Assembly: GCA_022813675.1 (NCBI GenBank)
Contig: CP063375.1
Coordinates: 1,190,001 to 1,254,000, forward strand
Direction of reading: 5' to 3'
Length of the DNA stretch: 64,000 bases
Source of the DNA: Deferribacteraceae bacterium V6Fe1
Lineage (GTDB): Bacteria > Chrysiogenota > Deferribacteres > Deferribacterales > Deferrivibrionaceae
Shown: piece by piece, positions 17,877 to 26,676 of the stretch
Layout of the letters: each line of letters begins with the position of its first letter
Numbering within the stretch: the first letter of the stretch is position 1
Program-made: the position numbers and the translations under genes
Notes under the pieces: generated by a model
Told to the model about the DNA's origin: nothing
The model's database searches: none
The model's input: only the letters and a program-made list of their open reading frames with translations

Positions 17877-17905
17877 AGGATTTACACAAATAATGTTACA
17901 GGGTC
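17877..17905 (-). repeat. right terminal inverted repeat of the IS
   Basis: Complement reads GACCCTGTAAC...TTGTGTAAATCCT. The base after it (17906) begins the second copy of the 8-bp target duplication. Confidence 0.85.
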
Positions 17906-17920
17906 GAGGCTTTTTTTAAA

Positions 17921-19153
17921 TTATACATATACGATTTCTGTCATTTCAGATATTTTAAATTTGGTGCTCAACCTTTTTATAAATGGTTTGTCTGATTCTT
18001 TTAGTTCGTAAAGGTAATCAGCCCAGAATTGAAGCATTTCTTTTCTGGTTTCAATAAATTCGGCCTTATTATATGTGCCTCTTACTGTATTTTTGTCAAT
18101 ATGAGAAAGCTGTCTTTCAATCACAATAGAATCCCAACCCATTTCATGCAAAAATGTGCTTGCCGTATGTCTTACACTGTGGCTTACCATCTTGTCGCCA
18201 AAGCCTAATGATTTTATCGCCTTATTTAATGTGTTATCGCTCATAATTTTCCACCTGGTTTTAGTACGAAATGAAAAAACATATTTACAATCACCTGTTA
18301 TAGGCTTTAATTTTGTTAAGATTTGAATAACCTGTTTTGGTAAAGGTACAATATGTGCTCTCTTCATTTTCATTTTTTCCGCAGGTATATTCCATTCACA
18401 AGAATCAAAGTTAATCTCATCCCACTGCATAGTCCTTATATTGTAAGGTCTGACAAATGTAATAAGGGCTACTTTTAGTGCCTCCTTTACGATTATGTCT
18501 CCATTATAATTATCTATGGCGTTTAAAAGACTTTTTAATGTTTTTGGGTCGGAAATATATCTGTAATTTTTATTTTTACTTGATATAGTTACCCCCATTC
18601 CGGCAATTACAGCAGGAATAGGGTTATACCTGGTATAACCATTGGCAATTGCATAATTAAAAACACCATTAATTACTTGTTTGGCTTTATTACAAGTTTC
18701 GGGGATTTGTCGCTTTAAAATATCGCTAAGACATTTAATGATTTTTGGGCCTTTTATTTCGTTAATGCCGTATTTCCCGAGATAACCTTTAATATATGTA
18801 TTGTAGATATATTTTTTACGTTTTGCGGTATCATCCTTCCACCTGCTAAGATTAGCCTTATACCATTCTTCAAATAAATGGTCAAAGGTTGAACTTTTCC
18901 CTGTTGGCAACCCCTGTTTAACATTACTTATAAATTCTAAAGCTTGCTTTCTGGCTTCCGGAATTGCGACATACGGATACATGCCTAATGTTTTTGTAGT
19001 AGATTTGCCTTGTTCATTTGTGTAGCGTATCACCCAATATTTTTTTCCGTTTGGTCTTATCTCAAGAAAAAGGTTTTCTTGGATACTGATTCTGTAGAGC
19101 TTTTCTTTCGGAGATAACGACTCAAGATATTTATTAGTTATGGATTTGCTCAT
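17921..19153 (-). CDS. P4-type tyrosine integrase of the island
   Basis: A 410-residue site-specific integrase. An N-terminal arm-binding domain (about residues 1-85: ENLFLEIRPNGKKYWVIRY, KTLGMYPYVAIPEARKQA) is the DUF4102 type typical of P4-like integrases. A core-binding domain (about 90-185) and a catalytic domain follow, with Arg235 (ITFVRPYNIR), Lys264 region (KMKRAHIVPLP), His325-x-x-Arg328 (SHSVRHTAS), His351 (LSHID) and Tyr361 as nucleophile. It lies 277 bases from the 3' end of tRNA-Leu and is transcribed away from it, the usual position for an integrase that uses the tRNA end as attachment site. Confidence 0.92.
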   Translation of the reverse strand: MSKSITNKYLESLSPKEKLYRISIQENLFLEIRPNGKKYWVIRYTNEQGKSTTKTLGMYPYVAIPEARKQALEFISNVKQGLPTGKSSTFDHLFEEWYKANLSRWKDDTAKRKKYIYNTYIKGYLGKYGINEIKGPKIIKCLSDILKRQIPETCNKAKQVINGVFNYAIANGYTRYNPIPAVIAGMGVTISSKNKNYRYISDPKTLKSLLNAIDNYNGDIIVKEALKVALITFVRPYNIRTMQWDEINFDSCEWNIPAEKMKMKRAHIVPLPKQVIQILTKLKPITGDCKYVFSFRTKTRWKIMSDNTLNKAIKSLGFGDKMVSHSVRHTASTFLHEMGWDSIVIERQLSHIDKNTVRGTYNKAEFIETRKEMLQFWADYLYELKESDKPFIKRLSTKFKISEMTEIVYV

Positions 19154-19297
19154 AACATCACCTCACCAATTTTTTTGCTTTATAAAAAATAATCATGAGT
19201 AAAGTTTTGATTGCTAAAAAATTGAGAATAGATTTTGGGGATACAAAATTATTATAAAAATGTGATTTGGCGTAGTAGAAAAAGGTGAAAACCTCAC

Positions 19298-19331
19298 CCC
19301 AAATCTCACCCTGATTAGGGTTAGATTTGGG
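19298..19331. repeat. 15-bp inverted repeat near attR
   Basis: CCCAAATCTCACCCT (19298-19312), loop GATT, and AGGGTTAGATTTGGG (19317-19331) pair at 14 of 15 positions. It lies between the integrase start and the tRNA. The 10-mer TAGGGTTAGA inside it is the complement of 7465-7474 at the far end of the island, so it may contain integrase arm-type sites. A hairpin regulating integrase expression is an alternative. Confidence 0.55.
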
Positions 19332-19421
19332 TAAAATCGGGTAGATTATTATGGACAGATATGGAAGCCTAAAAGCTTTATAGTAAAGGTAATTCCGGAA
19401 AGTTATGGGATTGTATGGAAT

Positions 19422-19444
19422 ATAAAAAAATGCCTGAGGGGGGA
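19422..19444 (+). repeat. putative attR core at the tRNA-Leu 3' end
   Basis: Covers the last 14 bases of tRNA-Leu and the A-run beyond it. It is shared with 7371-7393 apart from two one-base indels. Integration here would leave the tRNA intact, as is usual for P4-type islands. Confidence 0.5.
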
Positions 19445-19516
19445 CTCGAACCCCCACAGGATATTACTCCCACAGGATCCTTAGTCCTGCGTGTCTACCA
19501 GTTCCACCACCCAGGC
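19431..19516 (-). tRNA. tRNA-Leu (anticodon AAG)
   Basis: 86 bases on the minus strand with a long variable arm, as in class II tRNAs. The acceptor pairs GCCTGGG with CTCAGGC and has A73; the T-arm is GGGGG-TTCGAGT-CCCCC. The anticodon stem CAGGA/TCCTG is perfect and encloses the loop CTAAGGA, placing AAG at 34-36. That is unusual, as bacteria normally use GAG for this box. CCA is not encoded. Its 3' end is the presumed attachment site of the island. Confidence 0.93.
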
Positions 19517-19661
19517 AACAACTTATTTTCAAGTGAATGGTCTTATATTTAAATTACGTTGATTTGTCAAGAAAAAACTATGTGGCATCGGCATAGTTTT
19601 TTATAAATGGAGTAAAGCAACTTTTTAAATAAAGTATTATGGAATACTTTAGTATATACTG

Positions 19662-19690
19662 TTGATTTATAAAAAAAGTAGCATTATATA
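19662..19690 (+). promoter_or_regulatory. sigma70-type promoter of asnS
   Basis: TTGATT (19662-19667), 17-base spacer, TATATA (19685-19690). Transcription would start near 19697, giving a leader of about 22 bases to the ATG at 19719. That supports this start over the upstream TTG at 19692. Confidence 0.55.
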
Positions 19691-19718
19691 GTTGAAAATT
19701 TTTTTGGAGAGTGTGTTT

Positions 19719-21095
19719 ATGGTTTATAAATCAGTTAAAGAGTTTTTAAACGCTGAATCAAGTATAAATTCAATTGTGGTTAAGGGTTGGGTTAGGACTA
19801 AAAGAGATAATAAACATTTTTGTTTTCTTGAAATAAATGATGGTTCTTGTCTAAAAAATTTACAGGTTGTAGCAGATGAGGGGATAGAAGGTTATGAAAA
19901 TATCAAAAATATTAATACAGGTGCATCTGTTAATATATATGGGGATTTAATTGAATCTCTCGGTAAAGGGCAAAAGTGGGAAGTTAAGGCAAACAAAATT
20001 GCACTTATCGGAGAAGCTGACCCTGAAGCATACCCTCTTCAAAAAAAGCGTCATTCCGATGAATTTTTAAGGCAAATTGCGCACTTAAGACCAAGGACTA
20101 ATAAATACGGCGCAATTTTTAGGATACGTTCTGAGGCTTCGTTTGCAGTCCATAACTTTTTTAGAGAAAAGGGTTTTTATTACATCCATACACCTATTAT
20201 AACCGGGTCGGATTGTGAAGGTGCCGGAGAAATGTTTAGGGTGACTACCTTAAAAGAGGGGAAAAGGATAACTCAGGAAAGTTTAAAGGATGACTTTTTT
20301 GGCAAATCGGCTTATTTGACTGTGTCAGGTCAGCTTAACGTTGAAAATTTTGCTTGCTCGCTTGGAAAAGTCTATACATTTGGGCCTACATTTAGGGCTG
20401 AAAACTCCAATACTCCAAAACATGCTTCCGAATTTTGGATGATTGAGCCGGAGGTGGCTTTTGCTACTTTAAAGGAAAATATGGAATTGGCTGAAGATTT
20501 TGTAAAATATCTTATTTCTCACTTGTTGAAATATAGCAGGGAAGATTTGGAATTATTTTTTAATTTTGTTGATAAAAATTTGGAAGACAAGCTTAATAAC
20601 ATATTAGAGTCTTCGTTTGAAAGACTTGAATATGCTGATGCCATAAAAATACTTGAAAAATCAGGGAGAAAATTTGAATTTGAAGTCGGATACGGTAAGG
20701 ACTTACAAACTGAGCATGAGAGATATCTGACGGAAGAATATTTTAAAAAACCCGTATTTGTTATTAATTATCCTAAAACAATTAAGCCTTTTTATATGTA
20801 TCAAAACGATGACGGAAAAACTGTGGCTGCAATGGATTTGCTTGTACCGGGTGTTGGGGAATTGATTGGCGGTTCTCAGCGTGAGGATAGACTTGAATTG
20901 CTGAAAAAGGCTATCAACGATATGGGTATGAATGAAGAAGATTACTGGTGGTATTTGGAGTTGAGGAAATATGGCACAGTGCCTCATTCCGGTTTTGGAT
21001 TAGGGTTTGAGCGTTTTTTAATGTTTGTTACGGGGGTTTCCAATATCAGAGATGTGATCCCTTTCCCAAGGACACCCAAAAACCTTGAATTTTAG
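19719..21095 (+). CDS. asnS: asparaginyl-tRNA synthetase
   Basis: A class IIb synthetase that charges tRNA-Asn, 458 residues. The N-terminal OB-fold anticodon domain (about 1-110) starts SIVVKGWVRTKRDNKHFCFL. The catalytic domain has YIHTPIITGSDCEGAGEMFR, motif 2 in FGPTFRAENSNTPKHASEFW, and motif 3 GFGLGFERFLMFVTG. The GAGEMF and NTPKHASEFWMIEPE segments mark it as AsnRS rather than AspRS. The ATG at 19719 has GGAGAG upstream and a well-placed promoter. Its presence implies direct Asn-tRNA charging. Confidence 0.96.
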   Translation: MVYKSVKEFLNAESSINSIVVKGWVRTKRDNKHFCFLEINDGSCLKNLQVVADEGIEGYENIKNINTGASVNIYGDLIESLGKGQKWEVKANKIALIGEADPEAYPLQKKRHSDEFLRQIAHLRPRTNKYGAIFRIRSEASFAVHNFFREKGFYYIHTPIITGSDCEGAGEMFRVTTLKEGKRITQESLKDDFFGKSAYLTVSGQLNVENFACSLGKVYTFGPTFRAENSNTPKHASEFWMIEPEVAFATLKENMELAEDFVKYLISHLLKYSREDLELFFNFVDKNLEDKLNNILESSFERLEYADAIKILEKSGRKFEFEVGYGKDLQTEHERYLTEEYFKKPVFVINYPKTIKPFYMYQNDDGKTVAAMDLLVPGVGELIGGSQREDRLELLKKAINDMGMNEEDYWWYLELRKYGTVPHSGFGLGFERFLMFVTGVSNIRDVIPFPRTPKNLEF

Positions 21096-21258
21096 TGTGA
21101 TGCTAATTGGATAAATTAATGACAGAATATTAAAAATGTTGCACTTGTGCTGAAAGGTTTAAATGTTAATCAACTTATTGCAGACGAAAAGAACAGGTAT
21201 TAAAATTTTATCACTTGTATTTTATTTTATTGTTAATTAATATGCCTCTGGTGCAAAT

Positions 21259-21534
21259 ATGGTTAAATATCTTATTTTTTTAAGTATCGGCATTTTGTTT
21301 GGGATTTTTGCTCCGGAAATTAACGGGGTTAAAAAAGTTAAAAGTATACTAATGTCAGTAAGCGTTCTCTGTTTGCTGTTTTTTATGGGGGTTGGGATAG
21401 GGAAAGACCCTGAACTTAAGCTTAAAATAGCAAACTTTGGACTCAATGCTTTGGTTATCTCTTCATTTAGTATTCTGTTTAGTATAATTGTTGTTTTTAT
21501 AATGGTTAGAGCTTTTAGGAGACATCAAAAATAA
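21259..21534 (+). CDS. LysO-type exporter, N-terminal subunit
   Basis: A 91-residue membrane protein with about three hydrophobic segments. GILFGIFAPEINGVKKVKSI and LLFFMGVGIGKDPELKLK match the N-terminal DUF340/LysO half. In E. coli LysO is one chain that exports lysine; split forms as two adjacent genes are known in other bacteria. Its stop overlaps the start of the C-terminal gene (TAATG), so the two are made together. Lysine as substrate is inferred from the family. Confidence 0.75.
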   Translation: MVKYLIFLSIGILFGIFAPEINGVKKVKSILMSVSVLCLLFFMGVGIGKDPELKLKIANFGLNALVISSFSILFSIIVVFIMVRAFRRHQK

Positions 21535-22127
21535 TGATTTTCTTGATGGTTATTTTTACTTTACTCGGTATTTTTGCCGCGCAATTTGGTATATTGCCTG
21601 GAGGAGTGATAGGACAATCAGGTAATATTACCGAATATTCTTTGTATCTTTTACTGCTAATTGTAGGATATGATATCGGCAGGGATAAAGATGCTGTCAT
21701 GAGGCTTATCACTAAAGATAAATTTGCTTTTTTTGTCCCGTTTGGGACGGTGATAGGGACGTTAATCGGAGGTTATATTGCATCACTGTTTATTAATTTA
21801 AGTGCAAATGACAGTTTGGCAGTTGCTGCCGGCTTTGGATGGTATTCGTTGTCAGCAGTTATTATTACAAAAATGAAAAGTGCTGACCTTGGAAGCATAG
21901 CATTTTTGGCAAATGTATTCCGGGAACTTCTAAGTATCCTTCTGATACCTATAATCGCTAAAAGAGTGGGACCGTATGTGTCCATAGTCCCAGGAGGGGC
22001 TACAACAATGGACACTACGCTGCCGATAATTGAAAAATATGCTGGAGAAAGTGCTGCCATTGTTGCATTTGCTCACGGATTTATCTTGAGTGCACTTGTC
22101 CCTGTTATTGTCCCGATTTTTTTATAA
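21534..22127 (+). CDS. LysO-type exporter, C-terminal subunit
   Basis: A 197-residue membrane protein forming the C-terminal half of the LysO (Lys_export, DUF340) family. Visible motifs are LLLIVGYDIGRDK, AVAAGFGWYSLSAVIITK, IAFLANVFRELLSILLIPII and PGGATTMDTTLPII, the last strongly conserved in the family. About six hydrophobic segments are seen. The ATG overlaps the upstream stop, and no second Shine-Dalgarno of note is present, consistent with coupled translation of a two-chain exporter. Confidence 0.85.
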   Translation: MIFLMVIFTLLGIFAAQFGILPGGVIGQSGNITEYSLYLLLLIVGYDIGRDKDAVMRLITKDKFAFFVPFGTVIGTLIGGYIASLFINLSANDSLAVAAGFGWYSLSAVIITKMKSADLGSIAFLANVFRELLSILLIPIIAKRVGPYVSIVPGGATTMDTTLPIIEKYAGESAAIVAFAHGFILSALVPVIVPIFL

Positions 22128-22149
22128 AGGAATTTTCACACTAATCAGA

Positions 22150-22944
22150 TTAATTCAATAACATTTTATCATCAACAATTTCTTCACCGCGAACCTTTGA
22201 AAACATTTCAAGCAGATCTTTAACGGTGAGTTTGTCCCTTTCTGGTGATTTGATATCAAGTATTATTTCACCTTCGTGCATCATAATTGTTCTATTTCCG
22301 AGACTCAATGCTTGCTTCATATTGTGAGTTACCATCAGGGCTGTAAGATTATATTCATCTACAAAATATTCTGTCAGCTCAATGATTTTTGCTGCAGTTT
22401 TAGGGTCAAGCGCAGCAGTATGTTCATCTAAGAGTAATATTTCCGGTTTTACAAGGGTTGCCATTAGAAGCGTCAATGATTGCCTTTGTCCACCTGATAA
22501 TAGTCCTACTTTATCCTTTAGTCTGTTTTCAAGTCCCAATCCTAAAACTTGCAGAGATTTTTTAAATTCTTTCCTGTCGCTATTTTTTACACCTCTGCCA
22601 AACCATCTCTTTTTCCCTCTTTTTTGGGCAATAGCAAGGTTTTCTTCGATGGTAAGATTTCCCGCTGTGCCGGAAAGGGGGTCTTGAAAAACCTGACCTA
22701 TAAAAGCAGCACGCTTGTAGTCAGGAATCTTGGTTACATCTTTGTTATTAATGAAAATTTTACCTTCATCAGGGATTAAGTTGCCTGCGATAATATTAAG
22801 CAGAGTGGATTTTCCTGCACCGTTGCTCCCTATTACGGTTATAAAATCACCTTTTTGAATATTTAGATTAATACCTTTTATAGCCTTATTTTCATTGATG
22901 GTGTTTTTGTGAAATATTTTAACAATATTTTCCAAATTTATCAT
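22150..22944 (-). CDS. ABC transporter ATP-binding protein (TrpXYZ/COG1101 type)
   Basis: A 264-residue ABC ATPase. Walker A is GSNGAGKST, the signature LLSGGQRQSL, Walker B ILLLDEHTAALDPKTA, and the switch His is in MVTHNMKQAL. The LLLDEHTAALD form is typical of the ATPase that goes with the ABC_sub_bind (COG2984) type binding proteins, as encoded upstream. Its start overlaps the permease stop by 4 bases. It energises uptake of an unidentified small substrate; relatives in streptococci take up tryptophan. Confidence 0.88.
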   Translation of the reverse strand: MINLENIVKIFHKNTINENKAIKGINLNIQKGDFITVIGSNGAGKSTLLNIIAGNLIPDEGKIFINNKDVTKIPDYKRAAFIGQVFQDPLSGTAGNLTIEENLAIAQKRGKKRWFGRGVKNSDRKEFKKSLQVLGLGLENRLKDKVGLLSGGQRQSLTLLMATLVKPEILLLDEHTAALDPKTAAKIIELTEYFVDEYNLTALMVTHNMKQALSLGNRTIMMHEGEIILDIKSPERDKLTVKDLLEMFSKVRGEEIVDDKMLLN

Positions 22945-23831
22945 AATTTTAAACCTATTTTCTTTCTAATTCCCGGGAATACGAGTGCAATAGTGACAAG
23001 TGCTGATGTCATCAAATTTAAATCCGAAGGTGTCATTTGCAATGCACCAATTTTAAATGAAAGTGCAACAGCGATGGCAATTCTATAAAGGACCGAACCG
23101 ATAATGACTCCGATTACGGCTCTGAAAACAGTTCTGTCTTGAATGATGGCCTCGCCCAAAATAACGGATGCAAGACCGGCAACGATTGTACCTATCCCCA
23201 TATTGACGTCAGCAGAGCCTTGACTTTGAGCTACCAGTGCACCTGACAATGCTACAAGGCCGTTTGAAAATGCAACACCAAAAAGTATCATCCTGTTTGT
23301 GCTTACCCCTTGTGCTTTTACCATCTTCATATTGTTTCCCGTTGCACGCATTGCAAGTCCAATATCTGTATGCAAAAACCATACAAGAATTATAGCGATG
23401 ACGATGAGTATTATTCCAAAAATTATGGGGGTTAAAATATATTTTTCTATTCCAAGTGCTTCAAACGGTGTAAATATTGTATCATATCCAAGCAGTGCTG
23501 TAGTTGGTTGCCCCATCACCCTTATATTTACAGAATAAAGGGCAATCATCATTAAAATACCTGCTAAAAGGTTTAAAATTTTAAGTTTGGTATTTAAAAT
23601 AGCGGTAATACCTCCTGCTACCATACCTGATAATGTGGCTATTGCCACGGTAACAAAAGGGTTTACCCCTTTTACTATTAATATTGCAGAAACTGCTGCA
23701 CCGAGAGGGAAAGTCCCATCAACGGAAAGGTCAGGAAAATCAAGGACTCTGAAGGTGATATACACCCCCAGAGCCATTATTGCAAAAACAAATCCTTGTT
23801 CAAGTGAACCTAAAAAAGCGTATAAACTCAT
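22941..23831 (-). CDS. ABC transporter permease (TrpXYZ/COG4120 type)
   Basis: A 296-residue permease with about eight to nine membrane segments, of the branched-chain amino acid/BPD_transp_2 class. Visible motifs are VYITFRVLDFPDLSVDGTFP near the N-terminus, LLAGILMMIALYSVNIRVMG, and GLAMRATGNNMKMVKAQGVS in the cytoplasmic loop that contacts the ATPase. The DLSVDGTFPLGAA segment is a hallmark of this subfamily. It lies directly between the binding-protein gene (adjacent) and the ATPase gene (4-base overlap). Confidence 0.88.
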   Translation of the reverse strand: MSLYAFLGSLEQGFVFAIMALGVYITFRVLDFPDLSVDGTFPLGAAVSAILIVKGVNPFVTVAIATLSGMVAGGITAILNTKLKILNLLAGILMMIALYSVNIRVMGQPTTALLGYDTIFTPFEALGIEKYILTPIIFGIILIVIAIILVWFLHTDIGLAMRATGNNMKMVKAQGVSTNRMILFGVAFSNGLVALSGALVAQSQGSADVNMGIGTIVAGLASVILGEAIIQDRTVFRAVIGVIIGSVLYRIAIAVALSFKIGALQMTPSDLNLMTSALVTIALVFPGIRKKIGLKL

Positions 23832-24785
23832 TTATTTAATTACCTTGGCAGCCTTTTTTGTCATTTCTTCAGGAATGTTTACACCTATTTTTTTGGCAGT
23901 TTTAAGGTTTATGAAAAGTTCCAAATCTTTCAATGTCTCGACCGGAGTTTCTGCAGGATTTGCACCATTTAATACTTTATATGCTATTTCACCGGTTTGA
24001 AGGCCAAGTTTGTAATAATTCATACCGAGTGATGCAAGTGAGCCCCTTTCAACAGAATCTGTATCGCCTGTGATGACAGGGATTTTATTGTCATAAGATA
24101 CCTGAAGTACAGATTCAAGGGCTGAAACAACAGTATTATCAGTAGGGATATATATACCGTCAACTTTACCTACAAGTGATTTTGCAGCCAAAAGTACACC
24201 GCTGCTGTTTGTAACTGTTGCCTCAAAGATATCTATATTTAAATCTTTTGCAGCCTTTTTTGCCAGATTAACAAGTGTCCTGCTGTTTGCCTCACCTGCG
24301 TTGTAAATGATTCCTACACTTTTTACATTAAGTCCCAACTCTTTAAAAAGTGCAAGTTGCTCTTTTACCGGACTCATATCGGTTGTCCCTGTTACATTTG
24401 TGCCGGGCTTTTCAAGAGATTTTACAAGCTTTGCACCAACAGGGTCAGTTATAGCTGAAATTACTATCGGGATATGTTTTGTTGCGTTTGCAACTGCAAG
24501 CGCAGTAGGGGTTGCAATAGCTATAATGAGGTCTTTTTTTGCACCTACAAAGTTTTTGGCAATTTGGTTTGCAGTAGCAACATTGCCTTGAGCAATCTGA
24601 ATATCGTAGTGAATATTTTTACCTTCTTCATATCCCAACTCCTTTAGCTTATCAATGATACCGTTTCTACAAGCATCAAGAGCAGGGTGCTCTACAATTT
24701 GAGAGATTCCCACATTAATTGTTTTTGCAAAAGAAAATGTTGTTAACAAAAGCATCAGTAAAGCTACACTTAAAATTTTTTTCAT
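23832..24785 (-). CDS. ABC transporter substrate-binding protein (ABC_sub_bind, TrpX type)
   Basis: A 317-residue secreted binding protein. The N-terminal signal peptide is MKKILSVALLMLLLTTFSFA with cleavage before KTINVG. The mature part has GISQIVEHPALDACRNGI, the family start, then TPTALAVANATKHIPIVISA and DGIYIPTDNTVVSALESV, all typical of PF04392 proteins. I prefer the ATG at 24785 to the one two codons upstream because GGAGG directly abuts the latter. Substrate unknown; tryptophan or another amino acid is possible by family. It is the first gene of a three-gene importer operon. Confidence 0.88.
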   Translation of the reverse strand: MKKILSVALLMLLLTTFSFAKTINVGISQIVEHPALDACRNGIIDKLKELGYEEGKNIHYDIQIAQGNVATANQIAKNFVGAKKDLIIAIATPTALAVANATKHIPIVISAITDPVGAKLVKSLEKPGTNVTGTTDMSPVKEQLALFKELGLNVKSVGIIYNAGEANSRTLVNLAKKAAKDLNIDIFEATVTNSSGVLLAAKSLVGKVDGIYIPTDNTVVSALESVLQVSYDNKIPVITGDTDSVERGSLASLGMNYYKLGLQTGEIAYKVLNGANPAETPVETLKDLELFINLKTAKKIGVNIPEEMTKKAAKVIK

Positions 24786-24870
24786 AGCCATCCTCCAATT
24801 TCAAACTATGAATTCTTAATGAATTTTTCTGAAAAATTCAAGTAAAAGGTTAAATAAAATTTAATCGTGG

Positions 24871-24896
24871 AGGAAGGCTATAAAAATAGCCTTCCT
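24871..24896 (-). terminator. terminator-like hairpin after nhaB
   Basis: AGGAAGGCTAT (24871-24881) and ATAGCCTTCCT (24886-24896) pair perfectly over 11 bp with an AAAA loop. It lies 15 bases beyond the nhaB stop and ahead of the ABC operon on the same strand. The T-run after it on the minus strand is poor, so termination may be partial. Confidence 0.6.
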
Positions 24897-24911
24897 TCTA
24901 TGTTTGACAAG

Positions 24912-26456
24912 TTAAAGAAGATACATTGTAGCTAAAAGTCCGGTAAGTGACATTGTAATTGTGTATGGCAGAGCAAGTTTGATCATTTCCATGTAAGAGA
25001 GTCTGATAACAGGTGCAAGTGCAGAAGTCAGAAGAAATAAAAACGCAGCCTGACCGTTTGGTGTCGCAACTGAAGGGATATTTGTACCCATGTTGATTGA
25101 AACTGCCATTTTCCAGAAGTGGTGTATCTTTTCCATAATTTCCGGAGTGGCAGCGGATAAGTTGTGAAGGTAGGGTACAATCTCACTAAAATGAGCTTCA
25201 GTCTCATTAATATAAACAGTCGCCACAAACACATTATCGCTGATTGCAGATAATGCACCGTTAGCAATAAAATATGCTACAAGCTGCTTTTGTCCACTCA
25301 TGGCAAGGACATAGTCTATTACCGGTTTGAATAAGTGATTAGTATCAATTACTGCAACTATAGTAAAAAATACAACCAAAAGTGCAGTAAATGGCAATGC
25401 CTCTTGGAATGCATGACCTATTTCGTGCTCTTCGATAATACCGTTGAAAGCTGTTAGTAGGATAATAATCATGAGACCTATAAGACCGACTTCAGCAAGG
25501 TGAAGTGCAAGTGAAATAATTAAAATGACGCCTGCAACAGCCTGCACAATAAGTCTTGCCTTCATTTTGCCGTCAATATTTTTGTCATTTTCATCTACAT
25601 AAGCAACCAGTATTTTTCTTACGTTTTCAGGCATTTGATAACCATAACCCATAAGCTTGAATCTTTCCAAGAGGATACAAGTAAGAAACCCCACTATTAA
25701 TACGGGTATGGACACTCTTGAACACTCTACAAAAAATTCTATAAAGTCCCAACCGACTTTGTGCCCGATAAGCAAGTTTTGTGGCTCACCTACAAGTGTG
25801 GTAGCACCGCCAAGCGCTGTACCAACGGCACCATGCATCATCAAGTTTCTTAAAAAGCCTCTGAAATTCTCTAAATCCTCTCTGTTGGTCTCAATAATGC
25901 AAGAATCATCTTTGCACGTATGTTCGTCATAGAAAGTTTTCCCTGATGCAACTTTGTGATATATCATAAAAAAACCGTATGCTACCGCAATAATTACCGC
26001 TGTGACTGTCAGTGCATCCAAAAATGCAGACAGAAATGCACCCAAAAATGAAAAAATAAGAGATATTGCAATTTTTGATTTAACTTTCACCAATACTCTT
26101 GAAAATAGGAAAAGCAAACCCTCTTTCATAAAATAAATACCGGCAACCATAAACATAAGGAGCAGTATTACAGGGAAATTGTTTAAAACTTCGTGATAAA
26201 CAGATTCTGGGTTAGTCATCCCTATGGCAACTGCTTCAATGGCCAACAGACCGCCTGCAGGTAGCGGGTAACATTTTAGCGCCATAGCCAGAGTAAAAAT
26301 AAATTCGGCAATCAATATCCAACCCGTAATAAAAGTGCCAACAGTATAGTATAAAATCGGGTTGGCGATTAAAAATGCAATAATTGTGAGCTTGTACCAT
26401 TTCGGTGCTCTGCTTAAAAAGTTTTGAACAAAACCTTGTCCAGCTGTTGTGCTCAT
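24912..26456 (-). CDS. nhaB: Na+/H+ antiporter NhaB
   Basis: A 514-residue inner-membrane antiporter that exports Na+ in exchange for protons. It matches NhaB along its length: [77 protein letters not shown] and [16 protein letters not shown]. About a dozen membrane segments are seen. The length equals that of E. coli NhaB. GGAGG precedes the ATG. It stands as a single gene with a hairpin after it. It suits a marine or saline habitat, which is inference. Confidence 0.93.
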   Translation of the reverse strand: MSTTAGQGFVQNFLSRAPKWYKLTIIAFLIANPILYYTVGTFITGWILIAEFIFTLAMALKCYPLPAGGLLAIEAVAIGMTNPESVYHEVLNNFPVILLLMFMVAGIYFMKEGLLFLFSRVLVKVKSKIAISLIFSFLGAFLSAFLDALTVTAVIIAVAYGFFMIYHKVASGKTFYDEHTCKDDSCIIETNREDLENFRGFLRNLMMHGAVGTALGGATTLVGEPQNLLIGHKVGWDFIEFFVECSRVSIPVLIVGFLTCILLERFKLMGYGYQMPENVRKILVAYVDENDKNIDGKMKARLIVQAVAGVILIISLALHLAEVGLIGLMIIILLTAFNGIIEEHEIGHAFQEALPFTALLVVFFTIVAVIDTNHLFKPVIDYVLAMSGQKQLVAYFIANGALSAISDNVFVATVYINETEAHFSEIVPYLHNLSAATPEIMEKIHHFWKMAVSINMGTNIPSVATPNGQAAFLFLLTSALAPVIRLSYMEMIKLALPYTITMSLTGLLATMYLL

Positions 26457-26676
26457 TGGAGTCCTCCAATATTGTTTATTTAAAACTGAGAGAGTTTAGA
26501 ATATTAAGTATAATTTTTCAATAAAAAAAGGGTGATAATAAAAAAATGTTATGAAAACAGGGTTATGAACAAAAATCTATATGCTGGTGCTAATGGCTGT
26601 TAATTCATAATTTATTTTTAATTGTTTTTTTATGTAATTTCTTATAATTATATGAATTAAAAATAAAGGTAACTAT

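Larger units (their letters stand above)
16570..17905 (+). mobile_element. IS256-family insertion sequence, degraded
   Basis: A 1336-base element bounded by imperfect terminal inverted repeats. The left end GGCTCTGTAAC...TGTGTAAATCCT (16570-16598) matches the complement of the right end (17877-17905) at 22 of 29 positions. It is flanked by an 8-bp direct repeat, GAGGCTTT, at 16562-16569 and 17906-17913, the duplication length usual for IS256. It contains one mutator-type transposase gene with three frame breaks. The duplicated target is the whole 3' arm of a terminator stem. Confidence 0.88.

Noticed and set aside
19158-19457. 99-codon minus-strand frame running from the tRNA-Leu end toward the integrase
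   Set aside because: It starts inside the tRNA gene and the peptide is low in complexity and unrecognisable; it is non-coding attachment-site flank.
21140-21210. Possible gene remnant before lysO (short open stretch ending NQLIADEKNRY)
   Set aside because: It is too short, lacks a start in frame, and cannot be matched to any family by eye.
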